DNA of 64,000 nucleotides from Duffyella gerundensis (GCF_001517405.1 NZ_LN907827.1:1866587-1930586); one strand, 5' to 3'. Shown: positions 17,754 to 28,086, counted from the first letter of the stretch. The notes: generated by a model not told the origin, from the sequence alone. Translations and numbers: made by a program.

Positions 17754-17768
17754 GCACCTTTCTGGTGC
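17754..17768 (+). promoter_or_regulatory. Candidate NtrC-binding site upstream of guaD
   Basis: GCAC-N7-GTGC matches the half-site spacing of the enterobacterial NtrC consensus (TGCACyA-N3-TrGTGCA). It lies about 195 bp upstream of the sigma-54 element, a normal enhancer distance. Only one clear copy is seen. Confidence 0.5.
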
Positions 17769-17847
17769 AGCACTGCGCCGCAACGGGGCAGCGCTGACTA
17801 ACCTGAAAACGGCCCGGTTTCTGCCTGTAAAACCCACAATTCCCCAG

Positions 17848-17879
17848 GCAATCGGTTGCCAGTATTCGCAACCGATTGC
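17848..17879. repeat. 12-bp inverted repeat upstream of guaD
   Basis: GCAATCGGTTGC and GCAACCGATTGC form a perfect inverted repeat separated by 8 bp, followed by a partial third copy (CGATTGC at 17884 onward). It lies between the candidate NtrC site and the sigma-54 promoter and is a good candidate operator, binder unknown. Confidence 0.6.
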
Positions 17880-17960
17880 GCATTCGATTGCCAGGCGTTC
17901 CTGCCCGGACGTTGCCAGACTGAGATAACCTGCTGAAATCGATGAAAATCATTTCGCCCT

Positions 17961-17977
17961 CTGGCACAGGGCTTGCA
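17961..17977 (+). promoter_or_regulatory. Sigma-54 promoter of the guaD-xdhABC operon
   Basis: CTGGCAC-AGGGC-TTGCA matches the consensus TGGCAC-N5-TTGCW exactly, with the invariant GG and GC dinucleotides 10 bp apart. It lies 50 bp before the guaD start codon and implies RpoN-dependent, nitrogen-regulated expression. Confidence 0.8.
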
Positions 17978-18027
17978 ACGTCTGATCATCAACAGCGTGA
18001 GCCAGGCTCGCTTATTCAGGAATTGTT

Positions 18028-19355
<1,328 letters not shown>

Positions 19356-19359
<4 letters not shown>

Positions 19360-20813
19360 TTCAGTTTTTGCTTAACCAGACGCTGATTACCGAAGAGGCG
19401 ATCGATCCCAATATGACCGTGCTGAACTATCTGCGTCAGAAGCAACGGCGCTGCGGCACCAAAGAGGGGTGCTCCACCGGCGATTGCGGCGCCTGCACGG
19501 TCACGCTGGGCAAGGTCCGACAGGGCAAGGTCCGACAGGGCAAGATGCAGTATGAAACCGTTAACAGCTGCCTGACGCTGATGAGCAGCCTGAACGGCAC
19601 CCAGTTGCTGACGGTGGAAGATCTGCGCGAGGGCGATGCGCTGCACAGCGTGCAGCAGGCGATGGTTGAATGCCACGGCTCGCAGTGCGGATTCTGTACG
19701 CCTGGTTTTGTGATGTCGCTGTTTACCCTGCAAAAAAATAGCGCAGGCTGGGATCGCCATCAGGCGGAACTGGCGCTGGCGGGCAATCTGTGCCGCTGTA
19801 CCGGCTATCGGCCAATCATGGCGGCGGCAGAACAGGCCTGTCAGACACCGCATGCCGATCGCTTCAGCGCGCAGCAGCAGCAGATCGCCCAGCGGCTGAT
19901 GGCGCTACACAGCGATGCGGTACAGGAGATTGCGCTGGCTGGCCATCGCTGCCTGCTGCCGAAAACCCTTGATCAGCTGGCCACGCTTTATCAGGCCCAT
20001 CCACAGGCGACACTGCTGGCCGGTGGCACCGATCTCACGCTGCACATCACGCAGCGCTACCGGCCAATTCCGCTGCTGATTGCGCTGGCGCAGGTCAGCG
20101 AGCTGGCGGAATGCCGCCGTGACGGCAACCGGCTTACGCTGGGCGCGGGCGCCACGCTTAATGCCATAACGCCGTTCATGCAGCAGCATCTGCCGCCGTT
20201 TGCCGCCATCCTGCAGCGCTTTGCTTCATTACAGGTGCGCAATCAGGGCACGCTGGGCGGCAATATCGCCAACGCCTCACCGATCGGCGACTGTGCCCCG
20301 ATGCTACTGGCGCTGGATGCTGTGCTGCTGCTGCAGTGTGGCCAGCAACAGCGCACGCTGCCGCTGGCGGATTTCTTTACCGGCTATCGCCAGACACAGC
20401 TCCAGCCAGGCGAGTTTATCCGCGCGGTGGTGATGGAGGACGTGACAGCGTCACCTAATTTTGCCGCCTGGAAGGTATCAAAACGGCTGGAAGATGATAT
20501 CTCAGCGGTGTTTGCCGCCTTTTCCCTGCGGATGGAAGACGGCGTGATTGCCGGTGCGCGCGTGGCGTTTGGCGGCATGGCCGCAGTGCCCGCCCGGGCG
20601 CTGGCCTGCGAAGCGGCGCTTAATGGACAGCCGCTGACGCCGCAAACACTGAGCCAGGCCTGTCGGGCGCTGGCTGAAGATTTTCAGCCGCTGAGCGATT
20701 TCCGTGCCAGCGCCGATTACCGTTTGCAGGTGGCAAAAAACCTGCTGCGCCGTTATTTCCACCAGCTCAGCGGTGAGCTGCAGATCACAGAGGTATCGCG
20801 CTATGTCTCATAA
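19356..20813 (+). CDS. xdhA: Xanthine dehydrogenase small subunit (2Fe-2S / FAD)
   Basis: XdhA carries the two [2Fe-2S] clusters and FAD of the xanthine to urate oxidation. Residues 1-165 hold the plant-type ferredoxin motif CGTKEGCSTGDCGACTVTLG and the second cluster domain CGFCTPGFVMS plus CRCTGY. The FAD-binding domain follows from about 190 (LLAGGTDLTL; LGGNIANASPIGDC), then the CO-dehydrogenase flavoprotein C-terminal domain to residue 485. A 15-bp tandem duplication gives GKVRQGKVRQGK at about residues 51-62, between the ferredoxin motif and YETVNSCLTL. It overlaps guaD by 4 bp and xdhB by 11 bp. Confidence 0.95.
19509..19544 (+). repeat. 15-bp in-frame tandem duplication within xdhA
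   Basis: The unit GGCAAGGTCCGACAG occurs twice in direct succession (19509-19523, 19524-19538), followed by a 6-bp partial copy. It encodes GKVRQ twice and keeps the frame. Confidence 0.95.
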
Positions 20814-23169
20814 TCGTCCCCGGCAGGCAGAAGAGGTGATCGCCCGGCAGTATCAGGCAGGCATCCAAAGCGGCGTCGGCCGCAGCAATCACCATGAAAG
20901 CGCCGCTAAACACGTCACCGGCGAGGCGCAGTTTATAGACGACCGGCTGGAGTTTCCCAATCAGCTGCACCTGTGTCCGCGGCTGAGCGAACATGCTCAT
21001 GCACGCATTGTGCAGATCGACACCGCGCCCTGTTATGCGGTGCCGGGCGTGGTGCGTGTGCTTACCTGGCAGGATGTGCCGGGCGAACTGGATATCGGCC
21101 CGCTGGAACCGGGTGATCCGCTGATGGCCAAAGAGAAGGTGGAGTACGCCGGACAGATTGTGCTGGTGGTCGCCGCCGATTCACCCGCCGCCGCGCGTCA
21201 GGCCGCTGAGGCGGCGATTATTGAGTATGCGCCACTGACGCCAGTGCTGGATGTGGAAGCGGCGCTGGCCGCCGGTGATTTTGTCCAGCAGCCACACGTG
21301 CACCAGCGCGGCGATGCCGATGCCGCCCTGACGCGCGCACCGCACCGCATTCAGGGATCTTTTCATATCGGCGGTCAGGAGCACTTCTACCTTGAAACCC
21401 AGGTGGCGCTGGTGATCCCCGGCGAAGATCGCACGCTACAGGTGTTTTCCTCCACGCAAAACCCCACCGAAGTGCAGAAGCTGGTGGCGTCGGTGATGGG
21501 CATCAGCATGAATAACGTCACTATCGATATGCGGCGCATGGGCGGCGGCTTCGGTGGTAAAGAGACGCAGGCAGCGGGCGTGGCCTGCCTCTGTGCGCTG
21601 GCGGCGCGACTTACCGGCCGACCCGCGAAAATGCGGCTTTCACGGCGCGACGACATGCAGATTACCGGCAAACGTCATCCGTTCTTTGTGCGCTATGACG
21701 TGGGCTTCGACGACGCGGGAGTGTTGTGCGGTGTGAAAATCGATCTGGCGGCCAACTGCGGCTATTCATTGGATCTCTCGGGCTCGATTGTCGATCGGGC
21801 AATGTTCCACGCGGACAACGCCTATTACCTTGGCGATGCGTTGATCACCGGTTACCGTTGCCGCACCAATACCGCCTCGAATACCGCCTACCGCGGCTTT
21901 GGCGGTCCGCAGGGCATGGTGGCGATTGAACAAATCATGGATCGCATCGCCCGCGAACGCGGTCTCGATCCGCTGACCCTGCGCAAGCGTAACTATTATG
22001 GCAAGCAGGATCGCAACATTACCCATTATCATCAGCGCGTGCAGGATAACCTGCTGGATGAGATGACCGAACAGCTGGAGCTCAGCGCGGATTACACCGC
22101 GAGACGGGCGGCAATCCGCGCGTTCAATGCCGCCAGCCCTTTGCTGAAGCGCGGCCTGGCGCTGACGCCGGTGAAGTTTGGTATCTCCTTTACCTCCAGC
22201 TTTCTCAATCAGGCCGGTGCGCTGATCCTGATTTATACCGACGGCACGGTACAGCTTAACCACGGCGGCACCGAGATGGGCCAGGGTCTGAACACCAAGG
22301 TGGCGCAGATTGTGGCGGAAGTGCTGCAAATCGACGTCGATCAGATTCAGATCACCGCCACCGATACCGGTAAAGTGCCCAACACGTCGCCTACGGCGGC
22401 CTCCAGCGGTACCGATCTCAACGGCAAAGCGGCGCAAAATGCCGCGGAAATTCTGCGACAGCGCCTGACCGACATGCTCTGCACCCTTTATCACTGCGGC
22501 GCAGAGCAGGTGAGCTTCAGCAACGGCATCGTGCGCGTCGGCGAACAGCACTTTACCTTCCCGGACGTGGCGCAAATGGCGTGGCTCAATCAGGTGCCGC
22601 TCTCGGCCACCGGTTATTACCGCGTGCCGGGCGTGCATTACGATCGTCAGGCCGGACGCGGTGAGCCGTTCTACTACTTTTCTTACGGTGCGGCCTGCTG
22701 CGAGGTGATCATCGACACGCTGACCGGCGAGTATCGTCTGCTGCGCGCCGACATCCTTCACGACGTTGGCGCCTCGCTGAATCCGGCCATCGATATTGGT
22801 CAGGTGGAAGGCGGCTTTATTCAGGGCGCAGGCTGGCTGACCAGCGAAGAGCTGGTGTGGAGCGAACAGGGACGGCTGCTGACCGACGGTCCGATGGGCT
22901 ACAAGATCCCGGCCATCAGCGATGTGCCGGCAGATCTGCGGGTGACGCTGGTGGAGAACCGTAAAAACCCCAAAGATACCGTGTTCCATTCCAAAGCGGT
23001 GGGCGAGCCGCCGTTTATGCTGGGTATTGCCGTCTGGTGCGCGCTGCAGGATGCGGTAGCCAGCGTCGCCGATTATCAGCAGCATCCGCACATCGACGCT
23101 CCGGCCACGCCGGAACGGGTTTTCTGGGCGGCGCAGCGTTTACGGGCAGGTGTTGATGATTTTTCATGA
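20803..23169 (+). CDS. xdhB: Xanthine dehydrogenase molybdenum-binding large subunit
   Basis: XdhB holds the molybdopterin active site that hydroxylates hypoxanthine and xanthine. I start at 20803 (MSHNRPRQAEEVIARQYQAG), overlapping the end of xdhA; the frame is open upstream but only as an xdhA shadow. The 788 residues show VTGEAQFIDD, the FSSTQNPTEVQ molybdopterin motif, RRMGGGFGGKE, NTAYRGFGGPQGM (substrate Arg region), HGGTEMGQGLNTK and, near the C-terminus, AVGEPPFMLG with the catalytic Glu. All expected active-site segments are intact, so the enzyme should be functional. Confidence 0.96.
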   Translation: MSHNRPRQAEEVIARQYQAGIQSGVGRSNHHESAAKHVTGEAQFIDDRLEFPNQLHLCPRLSEHAHARIVQIDTAPCYAVPGVVRVLTWQDVPGELDIGPLEPGDPLMAKEKVEYAGQIVLVVAADSPAAARQAAEAAIIEYAPLTPVLDVEAALAAGDFVQQPHVHQRGDADAALTRAPHRIQGSFHIGGQEHFYLETQVALVIPGEDRTLQVFSSTQNPTEVQKLVASVMGISMNNVTIDMRRMGGGFGGKETQAAGVACLCALAARLTGRPAKMRLSRRDDMQITGKRHPFFVRYDVGFDDAGVLCGVKIDLAANCGYSLDLSGSIVDRAMFHADNAYYLGDALITGYRCRTNTASNTAYRGFGGPQGMVAIEQIMDRIARERGLDPLTLRKRNYYGKQDRNITHYHQRVQDNLLDEMTEQLELSADYTARRAAIRAFNAASPLLKRGLALTPVKFGISFTSSFLNQAGALILIYTDGTVQLNHGGTEMGQGLNTKVAQIVAEVLQIDVDQIQITATDTGKVPNTSPTAASSGTDLNGKAAQNAAEILRQRLTDMLCTLYHCGAEQVSFSNGIVRVGEQHFTFPDVAQMAWLNQVPLSATGYYRVPGVHYDRQAGRGEPFYYFSYGAACCEVIIDTLTGEYRLLRADILHDVGASLNPAIDIGQVEGGFIQGAGWLTSEELVWSEQGRLLTDGPMGYKIPAISDVPADLRVTLVENRKNPKDTVFHSKAVGEPPFMLGIAVWCALQDAVASVADYQQHPHIDAPATPERVFWAAQRLRAGVDDFS

Positions 23170-23947
23170 CTGGATCGCCACGCTGCATCAGCTTCGCCAG
23201 CAGCGCACGCCCTGTGTGTTGATCACCGTGCTGAGCGAACGCGGCTCGGTGCCGCGTGACAGCGGTAGCAAGATGATTGTCACCGCCAGCGACTGTTTTC
23301 AGACCATCGGCGGCGGCCATCTGGAGTATGAGTGCATCGCCATGGCGCGTCGCATGCTGACCGCGAAACAGACCGCCGTGCACAGCGAAACCTTTTCACT
23401 CGGCGCGCGGCTGGGGCAGTGCTGCGGCGGCATGACGACCATTCTGTTTGAGCCGTTGTTGCAACCCCAGCCGCAGATCCTGCTGTTTGGTGCCGGGCAT
23501 GTCGGCCAGGCACTGGTCAGGGTGCTGGCAACGTTACCCTGTCACATCCGCTGGATTGATGAGCGTGACAATCTTTTTGGCGCAGCGCCTGAGGGCGTAA
23601 GCTGCTGTCAGCTGGAGGATCCGCTGGATGCGGTGCTTGAGGCGGCGCCGGACAGCTACTTTATTATCATGACCCACGACCATCAGCGCGATCTGGCGTT
23701 GTGTGAGGCGATTTTACGGCGCGGTGATTTTCGCTGGTTTGGCGTTATCGGTTCGCAGACAAAACGTGACCGCTTTGTCTATCGCCTGCAGGGAAAAGGC
23801 TTCAGCGAACAGCAGCTGGCGACTATGCGCTGTCCGATTGGTTTGCCTGCGGTGACCGGCAAACTACCGGCGGAGATCGCCGTGGCGGTAGCGGCAGAGA
23901 TTATCAGTCATTATCAGGCCGTTGCGTCATCAGAACAGAGCGCCTAA
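23156..23947 (+). CDS. xdhC: Xanthine dehydrogenase accessory protein (molybdenum cofactor chaperone)
   Basis: XdhC binds molybdenum cofactor, promotes its sulfuration and inserts it into XdhB. The start at 23156 (MIFHDWIATLHQL) has AGG upstream and overlaps the end of xdhB by 14 bp. The 263 residues show the N-terminal domain motif GSVPRDSGSKMIV, a GGGHLEYE segment with Cys-rich LGQCCGGMTTILFEP, and the Rossmann-like LLFGAGHVGQALVRVLA in the C-terminal half. It closes the purine operon. dcp starts only 32 bp downstream on the same strand and may receive read-through. Confidence 0.94.
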   Translation: MIFHDWIATLHQLRQQRTPCVLITVLSERGSVPRDSGSKMIVTASDCFQTIGGGHLEYECIAMARRMLTAKQTAVHSETFSLGARLGQCCGGMTTILFEPLLQPQPQILLFGAGHVGQALVRVLATLPCHIRWIDERDNLFGAAPEGVSCCQLEDPLDAVLEAAPDSYFIIMTHDHQRDLALCEAILRRGDFRWFGVIGSQTKRDRFVYRLQGKGFSEQQLATMRCPIGLPAVTGKLPAEIAVAVAAEIISHYQAVASSEQSA

Positions 23948-23979
23948 GCTGGCACTATCTATCCTGAGGAGCCTTTACC

Positions 23980-26025
23980 ATGTCAGAGAATCCCTTCAGC
24001 CAGCCATCCTCGTTGCCGATGCAGGCACCGCCATTCGATCGCATTGAAGAGCAGCACTATCTGCCAGCGCTACGCGCGGGCATCGCTGAAAAGCGCCGCC
24101 AGGTCAACGCCATCGCCGACTGGAAAGAGCCAGCCAGCTTCAGCAACACCTTTGAAGCGCTGGAGCGCAGCGGCGCACTGTTGAATCGGGTAAACGCGGT
24201 GTTCAGCGCCATGACCTCGGCCAATACCAGCCCGGCGTTGCAGGAGATTGATGAAACGATTTCACCGGAGCTGGCGGCGCTGGATGATGAGATCATGCTC
24301 AACAGCAAGCTATTTGCCCGGCTCGACAGCGTTTATCAGCAGCGCCATCAGCTGGCGCTCGATCCGGAATCGCTGCGGCTGACCGAGGTGGTGTGGCGCG
24401 CGTTTCAGCTGGCCGGTGCGTCGCTGAGTGAGCAGCAAAAAACCGAACTTAAAGCGCTGAATCAGGAAGCGGCCACCCTGAGCACCCGTTTTGGTAATCG
24501 CCTGCTGGCGGCCACCAAGGCGGGCGGACTGAAGGTAAACGATGCCGCGATGCTGGCGGGTCTCAGCCCTTCAGAACTGGCCGCCGCTGCCGAAGCCGCA
24601 ACGGCTAAAGGGCTGCACGGTCAGTGGCTATTGGCGCTGCAAAACACCACCCAGCAGCCGCTGTTACAGTCGCTGTCGCGCCGTGATACCCGCGAAGTGC
24701 TGTTTACCGCGGCATGGCATCGGGCAGAAAAGGGCGATGATAACGATACGCAGCAGACGCTGATCCGCCTGGCGCAGGTGCGGGCGAAGCAGGCCGCGCT
24801 ACTCGGCTACGGCAGCTACGCCGAGTGGAAGTTGCAGGATCAGATGGCGAAAACCCCGGCGGCCGCGCTGGAATTTATGCGCAACATCGTTCCGGCGGCC
24901 ACCGCGCGTGCCCGTCGTGAAGCGGCGGATATTCAGGCGGTGATCGACGCACAACCGCAGCCCTTCAAGCTGGCCGCCTGGGACTGGAATTTCTACGCCG
25001 CGCAGGTGCGTAAGGCGAAATATGACCTCGATGAAAGCGAAATCCGGCCTTACTTCGAACTGGAAAATGTAATGCAAAACGGCGTGTTCTACGCCGCGCA
25101 TCAGCTCTACGGTATTCGCCTGCAGCAGCGTCACGATCTGCCGGTCTATCATCCTGACGTCAAGGTGTATGACATTTTTGATACCGACGGCGCGCCGCTG
25201 GCGCTGTTTTACACCGACCTGTTTAAGCGCGATAACAAAGGCGGCGGTGCCTGGATGGGCAACTTTGTTGATCAGTCCACGCTGTTGGGCAGCCAGCCGG
25301 TAATCTACAACGTCAGTAATATCAACAAGCCACCGGCAGGCGAGCCGGTGCTGCTGAGCTGGGATGAGGTGATCACGCTGTTTCATGAGTTTGGTCATGC
25401 GCTGCATGGGATGTTCGCCAGCCAGCGCTATCCGAGCCTCTCCGGCACTGCCACGCCGCGCGATTTTGTCGAGTTTCCGTCGCAGCTCAACGAGCACTGG
25501 GCCAGCAACCCAGAGGTTTTCCGGCATTTTGCCCGCCATTATCAGAGCGGCGAGGTGATGCCATCGGCGCTGCATGACAAGGTCATCAACGCCGAACGTT
25601 TCAATAAGGGCTACGACATGACCGAACTGCTGGCCGCGGCGCTGCTCGATCAGCACTGGCATTCGCTCGCGGTGGGTCAGACGCCCGATTCAGTTACTGC
25701 GTTTGAGCAGCAGTCGCTGAGTGCTGACCATATCCTGCTGGCAGAGGTGCCGCCGCGCTACCGCTCCAGCTATTTTCAGCATATCTGGGGCGGTGGCTAT
25801 GCCGCAGGCTATTACGCCTATATCTGGACGCAGATGCTGGCCGATGATGGTTTCATGTGGTTCCGTGAGCATGGCGAGCTGACGCGTGAGAATGGCGATC
25901 GCTTCCGGCGGATGGTGCTGTCACGCGGCAACAGCGCTGACCTGGCCGTGGTCTATGAGCGCTGGCGCGGCAAAGCGGCTGAGATTGGCCCGATGCTGAA
26001 GAATCGCGGCCTGAGCGAGGCGTAA
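23980..26025 (+). CDS. dcp: Dipeptidyl carboxypeptidase II
   Basis: Dcp removes C-terminal dipeptides from peptides and is a zinc metallopeptidase of family M3. The 681 residues equal the E. coli length. The zinc motif HEFGHALHG is at about residue 468-476 with the downstream glutamate in EFPSQLNEHW. CCTGAGGAG precedes the ATG. In E. coli dcp and ydfG are direct divergent neighbours; here guaD-xdhABC has come between them, and hpxO follows on the other side, so this core gene is embedded in the purine cassette. It has no signal peptide. Confidence 0.96.
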   Translation: MSENPFSQPSSLPMQAPPFDRIEEQHYLPALRAGIAEKRRQVNAIADWKEPASFSNTFEALERSGALLNRVNAVFSAMTSANTSPALQEIDETISPELAALDDEIMLNSKLFARLDSVYQQRHQLALDPESLRLTEVVWRAFQLAGASLSEQQKTELKALNQEAATLSTRFGNRLLAATKAGGLKVNDAAMLAGLSPSELAAAAEAATAKGLHGQWLLALQNTTQQPLLQSLSRRDTREVLFTAAWHRAEKGDDNDTQQTLIRLAQVRAKQAALLGYGSYAEWKLQDQMAKTPAAALEFMRNIVPAATARARREAADIQAVIDAQPQPFKLAAWDWNFYAAQVRKAKYDLDESEIRPYFELENVMQNGVFYAAHQLYGIRLQQRHDLPVYHPDVKVYDIFDTDGAPLALFYTDLFKRDNKGGGAWMGNFVDQSTLLGSQPVIYNVSNINKPPAGEPVLLSWDEVITLFHEFGHALHGMFASQRYPSLSGTATPRDFVEFPSQLNEHWASNPEVFRHFARHYQSGEVMPSALHDKVINAERFNKGYDMTELLAAALLDQHWHSLAVGQTPDSVTAFEQQSLSADHILLAEVPPRYRSSYFQHIWGGGYAAGYYAYIWTQMLADDGFMWFREHGELTRENGDRFRRMVLSRGNSADLAVVYERWRGKAAEIGPMLKNRGLSEA

Positions 26026-26061
26026 TCGGGCAGGGCGACGCCATGTCGCCCTGCTTATTTT

Positions 26062-27219
26062 CTAGTTCAGTGGCCCACCGTTGATGGTTTCAATCATTCC
26101 CGCCAGCACGTGTTCCCCGGTTTCCCGCGCCAGCGACTGATACCACGCCTGCGTTTGCAGCGGATCTTTCCCATGGGTGATATCACAGCGCTTGCGTGCC
26201 TTCAGCACCAGATCTTTCACTCGCCCGACTCGCTGCTCCTGATAGTTCTCCAGACGCTGCGCCACGCTGGCCGCCTGATTTTGCAGGCAGTGGGCCAGCA
26301 CGATGGCATCTTCCATAGCGGCGCAGCCACCCTGACCGATATCCGGCGTGGTGCTGTGCGCTGCGTCGCCCAGCAATGCAATGCGGCCACTGACCAGCTG
26401 GCTAAAGGGTTCGATATCGTGAATCTCAACCCGGTTGGTGGTATTGGGATCGATCTGCGCAATCAGCCGTTGCACTGGCTCTGCCCAGCCGCTGAAATAA
26501 CGCGACAAATCGGCACGCAGTGAATCGCGATCTTCCGCCAGGCCTTTCGGTAGCGGCACATCGAAAAAGAAGTAGAAGCGATTGCCGCTGACCGGCATCA
26601 GAGAAACGCGTTTGCCTTCGCCTACAAAGGTGGTCCATTGATCCGCCGGGGCAATCTGCTCATCGATGGTCACCAGGCCGTTCCAGTTAACGTAACCGGC
26701 ATAGCGGCGCGGCGTCGGGTAGCCCAGCACCTCAGCGCGCACCACGGAATGGGTGCCGTCAGCGGCGATCAGCAGATCGCCGGTTGCCGAACTGCCATCC
26801 TCAAACCAGGCAGTTACGCCGTGCGCATCCTGTGCCACGCGTGCGACGCGTTTACCAAACTGCACGCGCTCGCGACCGTAAGTGTCGAGCAGCATCGCCT
26901 GCAGTTCCGCGCGGGCAACCGGGCAGGGACGTTCACCCACCGCATCCACCAGCGGTGCCATGCTGAACCGGGTCAGTTCGCTGCCGTAAAGATGATCGCG
27001 ATAGGCCATTGAGGCCATGTTGCCTGCCAGCGCACGCAGCGGCGCCGCCATGCCCAGCGCATTCAGGCACTTTACGCCGTTGGGCCAGATTGAAATCGCC
27101 GCGCCTACCGGTTTTATCACTTTTACCGCTTCATAAACTTCCGTGCTAATTCCTGACCGCTGTAACGCGATGGCGGCGCAGGCTCCGCCGATTCCGCCAC
27201 CAATAATTATCGCTTTCAT
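26062..27219 (-). CDS. hpxO: FAD-dependent urate hydroxylase HpxO
   Basis: HpxO converts urate, NADH and oxygen to 5-hydroxyisourate, the step after xanthine dehydrogenase. The 385-residue protein (start 27219, AGGAG 6 bases upstream) has the flavin motif GGGIGGACAAIAL, AAISIWPNGVKCL, the DG motif ADGTHSVVR and GDAAHSTTPDIGQGG. The blocks NWNGLV, WTTFVGEGKRVSLMPVS, FYFFFDVPLP and LVLKARKRCDITHGKD agree with Klebsiella HpxO as I remember it, which separates it from generic salicylate-type hydroxylases. It is convergent with dcp and has its own sigma-54-like promoter. No hpxT/hpxQ genes for 5-hydroxyisourate breakdown are present here. Confidence 0.93.
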   Translation of the reverse strand: MKAIIIGGGIGGACAAIALQRSGISTEVYEAVKVIKPVGAAISIWPNGVKCLNALGMAAPLRALAGNMASMAYRDHLYGSELTRFSMAPLVDAVGERPCPVARAELQAMLLDTYGRERVQFGKRVARVAQDAHGVTAWFEDGSSATGDLLIAADGTHSVVRAEVLGYPTPRRYAGYVNWNGLVTIDEQIAPADQWTTFVGEGKRVSLMPVSGNRFYFFFDVPLPKGLAEDRDSLRADLSRYFSGWAEPVQRLIAQIDPNTTNRVEIHDIEPFSQLVSGRIALLGDAAHSTTPDIGQGGCAAMEDAIVLAHCLQNQAASVAQRLENYQEQRVGRVKDLVLKARKRCDITHGKDPLQTQAWYQSLARETGEHVLAGMIETINGGPLN

Positions 27220-27250
27220 CATGTTCTCCTGTGACATTCTGCTTTAGCGC

Positions 27251-27266
27251 TGCAACTTTTGTACCA
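27251..27266 (-). promoter_or_regulatory. Sigma-54-like promoter of hpxO
   Basis: The minus strand reads TGGTAC-AAAAG-TTGCA, with the GG and GC dinucleotides at correct spacing and one change from TGGCAC. It lies about 32 bp before the hpxO ATG and parallels the guaD promoter. Confidence 0.65.
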
Positions 27267-27341
27267 ACGCCGCACAGCCGCTGGCGCCGCGGTTTCAGCG
27301 GGCGAGCGCAGGAAATCAGGGAGATTTCAGCGCCCGGACAG

Positions 27342-27354
27342 GGTGCAATGCACC
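27342..27354. promoter_or_regulatory. 13-bp palindrome upstream of hpxO
   Basis: GGTGCA-A-TGCACC is a perfect palindrome 76 bp upstream of the hpxO sigma-54-like element. Its TGCACC halves resemble NtrC half-sites in reversed order, so the binder is uncertain. Confidence 0.45.
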
Positions 27355-27528
27355 GTAAAAGCGCGCTGCAATGAAACGAAAAAACCATCTGTGCGCATAA
27401 CGCAATAATCAATATTAAGGCTTTCTTCGTCGTGAACCGAAAGTTTCATCACCTGCAATGACCTTGCGGTTGTCGCGGTTAGCCAGGCTACACTATGGGC
27501 GTGGCCGCGTTTACTGAATGGACATCAC

Positions 27529-28086
27529 ATGAAAATCAGGTTTTTATCAGCGAATGAACAGAAGCTGCTTGAGGTGCGTAAAATCCTCGAGCCGGTTGGC
27601 GTTGACGTTATGCCGGTGGCGCGCAAGATTGCCGAGATTCAGACCGAAAATGAAGTGGAGCTGGTGCGCGATAAACTCACCAAGGCGTTCTCGATCATTG
27701 GCCGTCCGCTGTTTGTTGAGCATACCGGCCTCTATCTTGATGGCCTGAACGGTTTGCCGGCCGGGCTGACGCGCATCTTCTGGAACCGGCTGGAGGCGGA
27801 ACGCTTCGTCTCGCTGGTGCAGGGACTGGATACCAACTGCGTGACTGCCAAAACCCTGCTCGGCTACTGTGACGGGCGGAAAATGACGCTGTTTGAAGGA
27901 CAGGTGCGCGGCACCATCGCCTCGCGTCCTGCGGGCAGCGACGGTTTTCAGTGGGACTGCGTCTTTATTCCCGACGGCTATTCACAAACCTTTGCCGAGA
28001 TGGGCGAACACAAGCACGAAATTTCCATGCGTCGGCTGGCACTCAATAAGCTGGCGACGCATTTAAAACGCACGCGGGGAACCTGA
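27529..28086 (+). CDS. HAM1-like non-canonical purine NTP pyrophosphatase family protein, probably a nucleotide sensor (KomB-like)
   Basis: The 185-residue protein has the inosine triphosphate pyrophosphatase (HAM1/RdgB) fold: SANEQKLLEVRKIL at residues 7-20, LFVEHTGLYLDGLNGLPAG at 61-79, GFQWDCVFIPDG at 139-150 and TFAEMGEHKHEISMRR at 154-169. Two positions that are normally catalytic or substrate-binding are changed: the Asp of the VEDTGL motif is His65, and SHR is Ser-Met-Arg (166-168). It is thus unlikely to be an ordinary house-cleaning RdgB. It overlaps the SIR2-like gene by ATGA. This pairing is the komB/komC arrangement of the Kongming defence system, in which the pair detects dITP; the komA deaminase is not adjacent. 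Confidence 0.72.
   Translation: MKIRFLSANEQKLLEVRKILEPVGVDVMPVARKIAEIQTENEVELVRDKLTKAFSIIGRPLFVEHTGLYLDGLNGLPAGLTRIFWNRLEAERFVSLVQGLDTNCVTAKTLLGYCDGRKMTLFEGQVRGTIASRPAGSDGFQWDCVFIPDGYSQTFAEMGEHKHEISMRRLALNKLATHLKRTRGT

Noticed and set aside
20704..20802. Longer XdhB start
   Set aside because: The added residues are a shadow of xdhA; MSHNRPRQ at 20803 is the natural start.
21766..23091. Minus-strand frame of 441 codons opposite xdhB
   Set aside because: It overlaps intact XdhB coding sequence and has a composition typical of an antisense shadow.
27529..28086. Orthologue of the house-cleaning enzyme RdgB
   Set aside because: RdgB keeps the catalytic Asp and SHR motif; both are changed here and the gene is joined to a SIR2-like gene.
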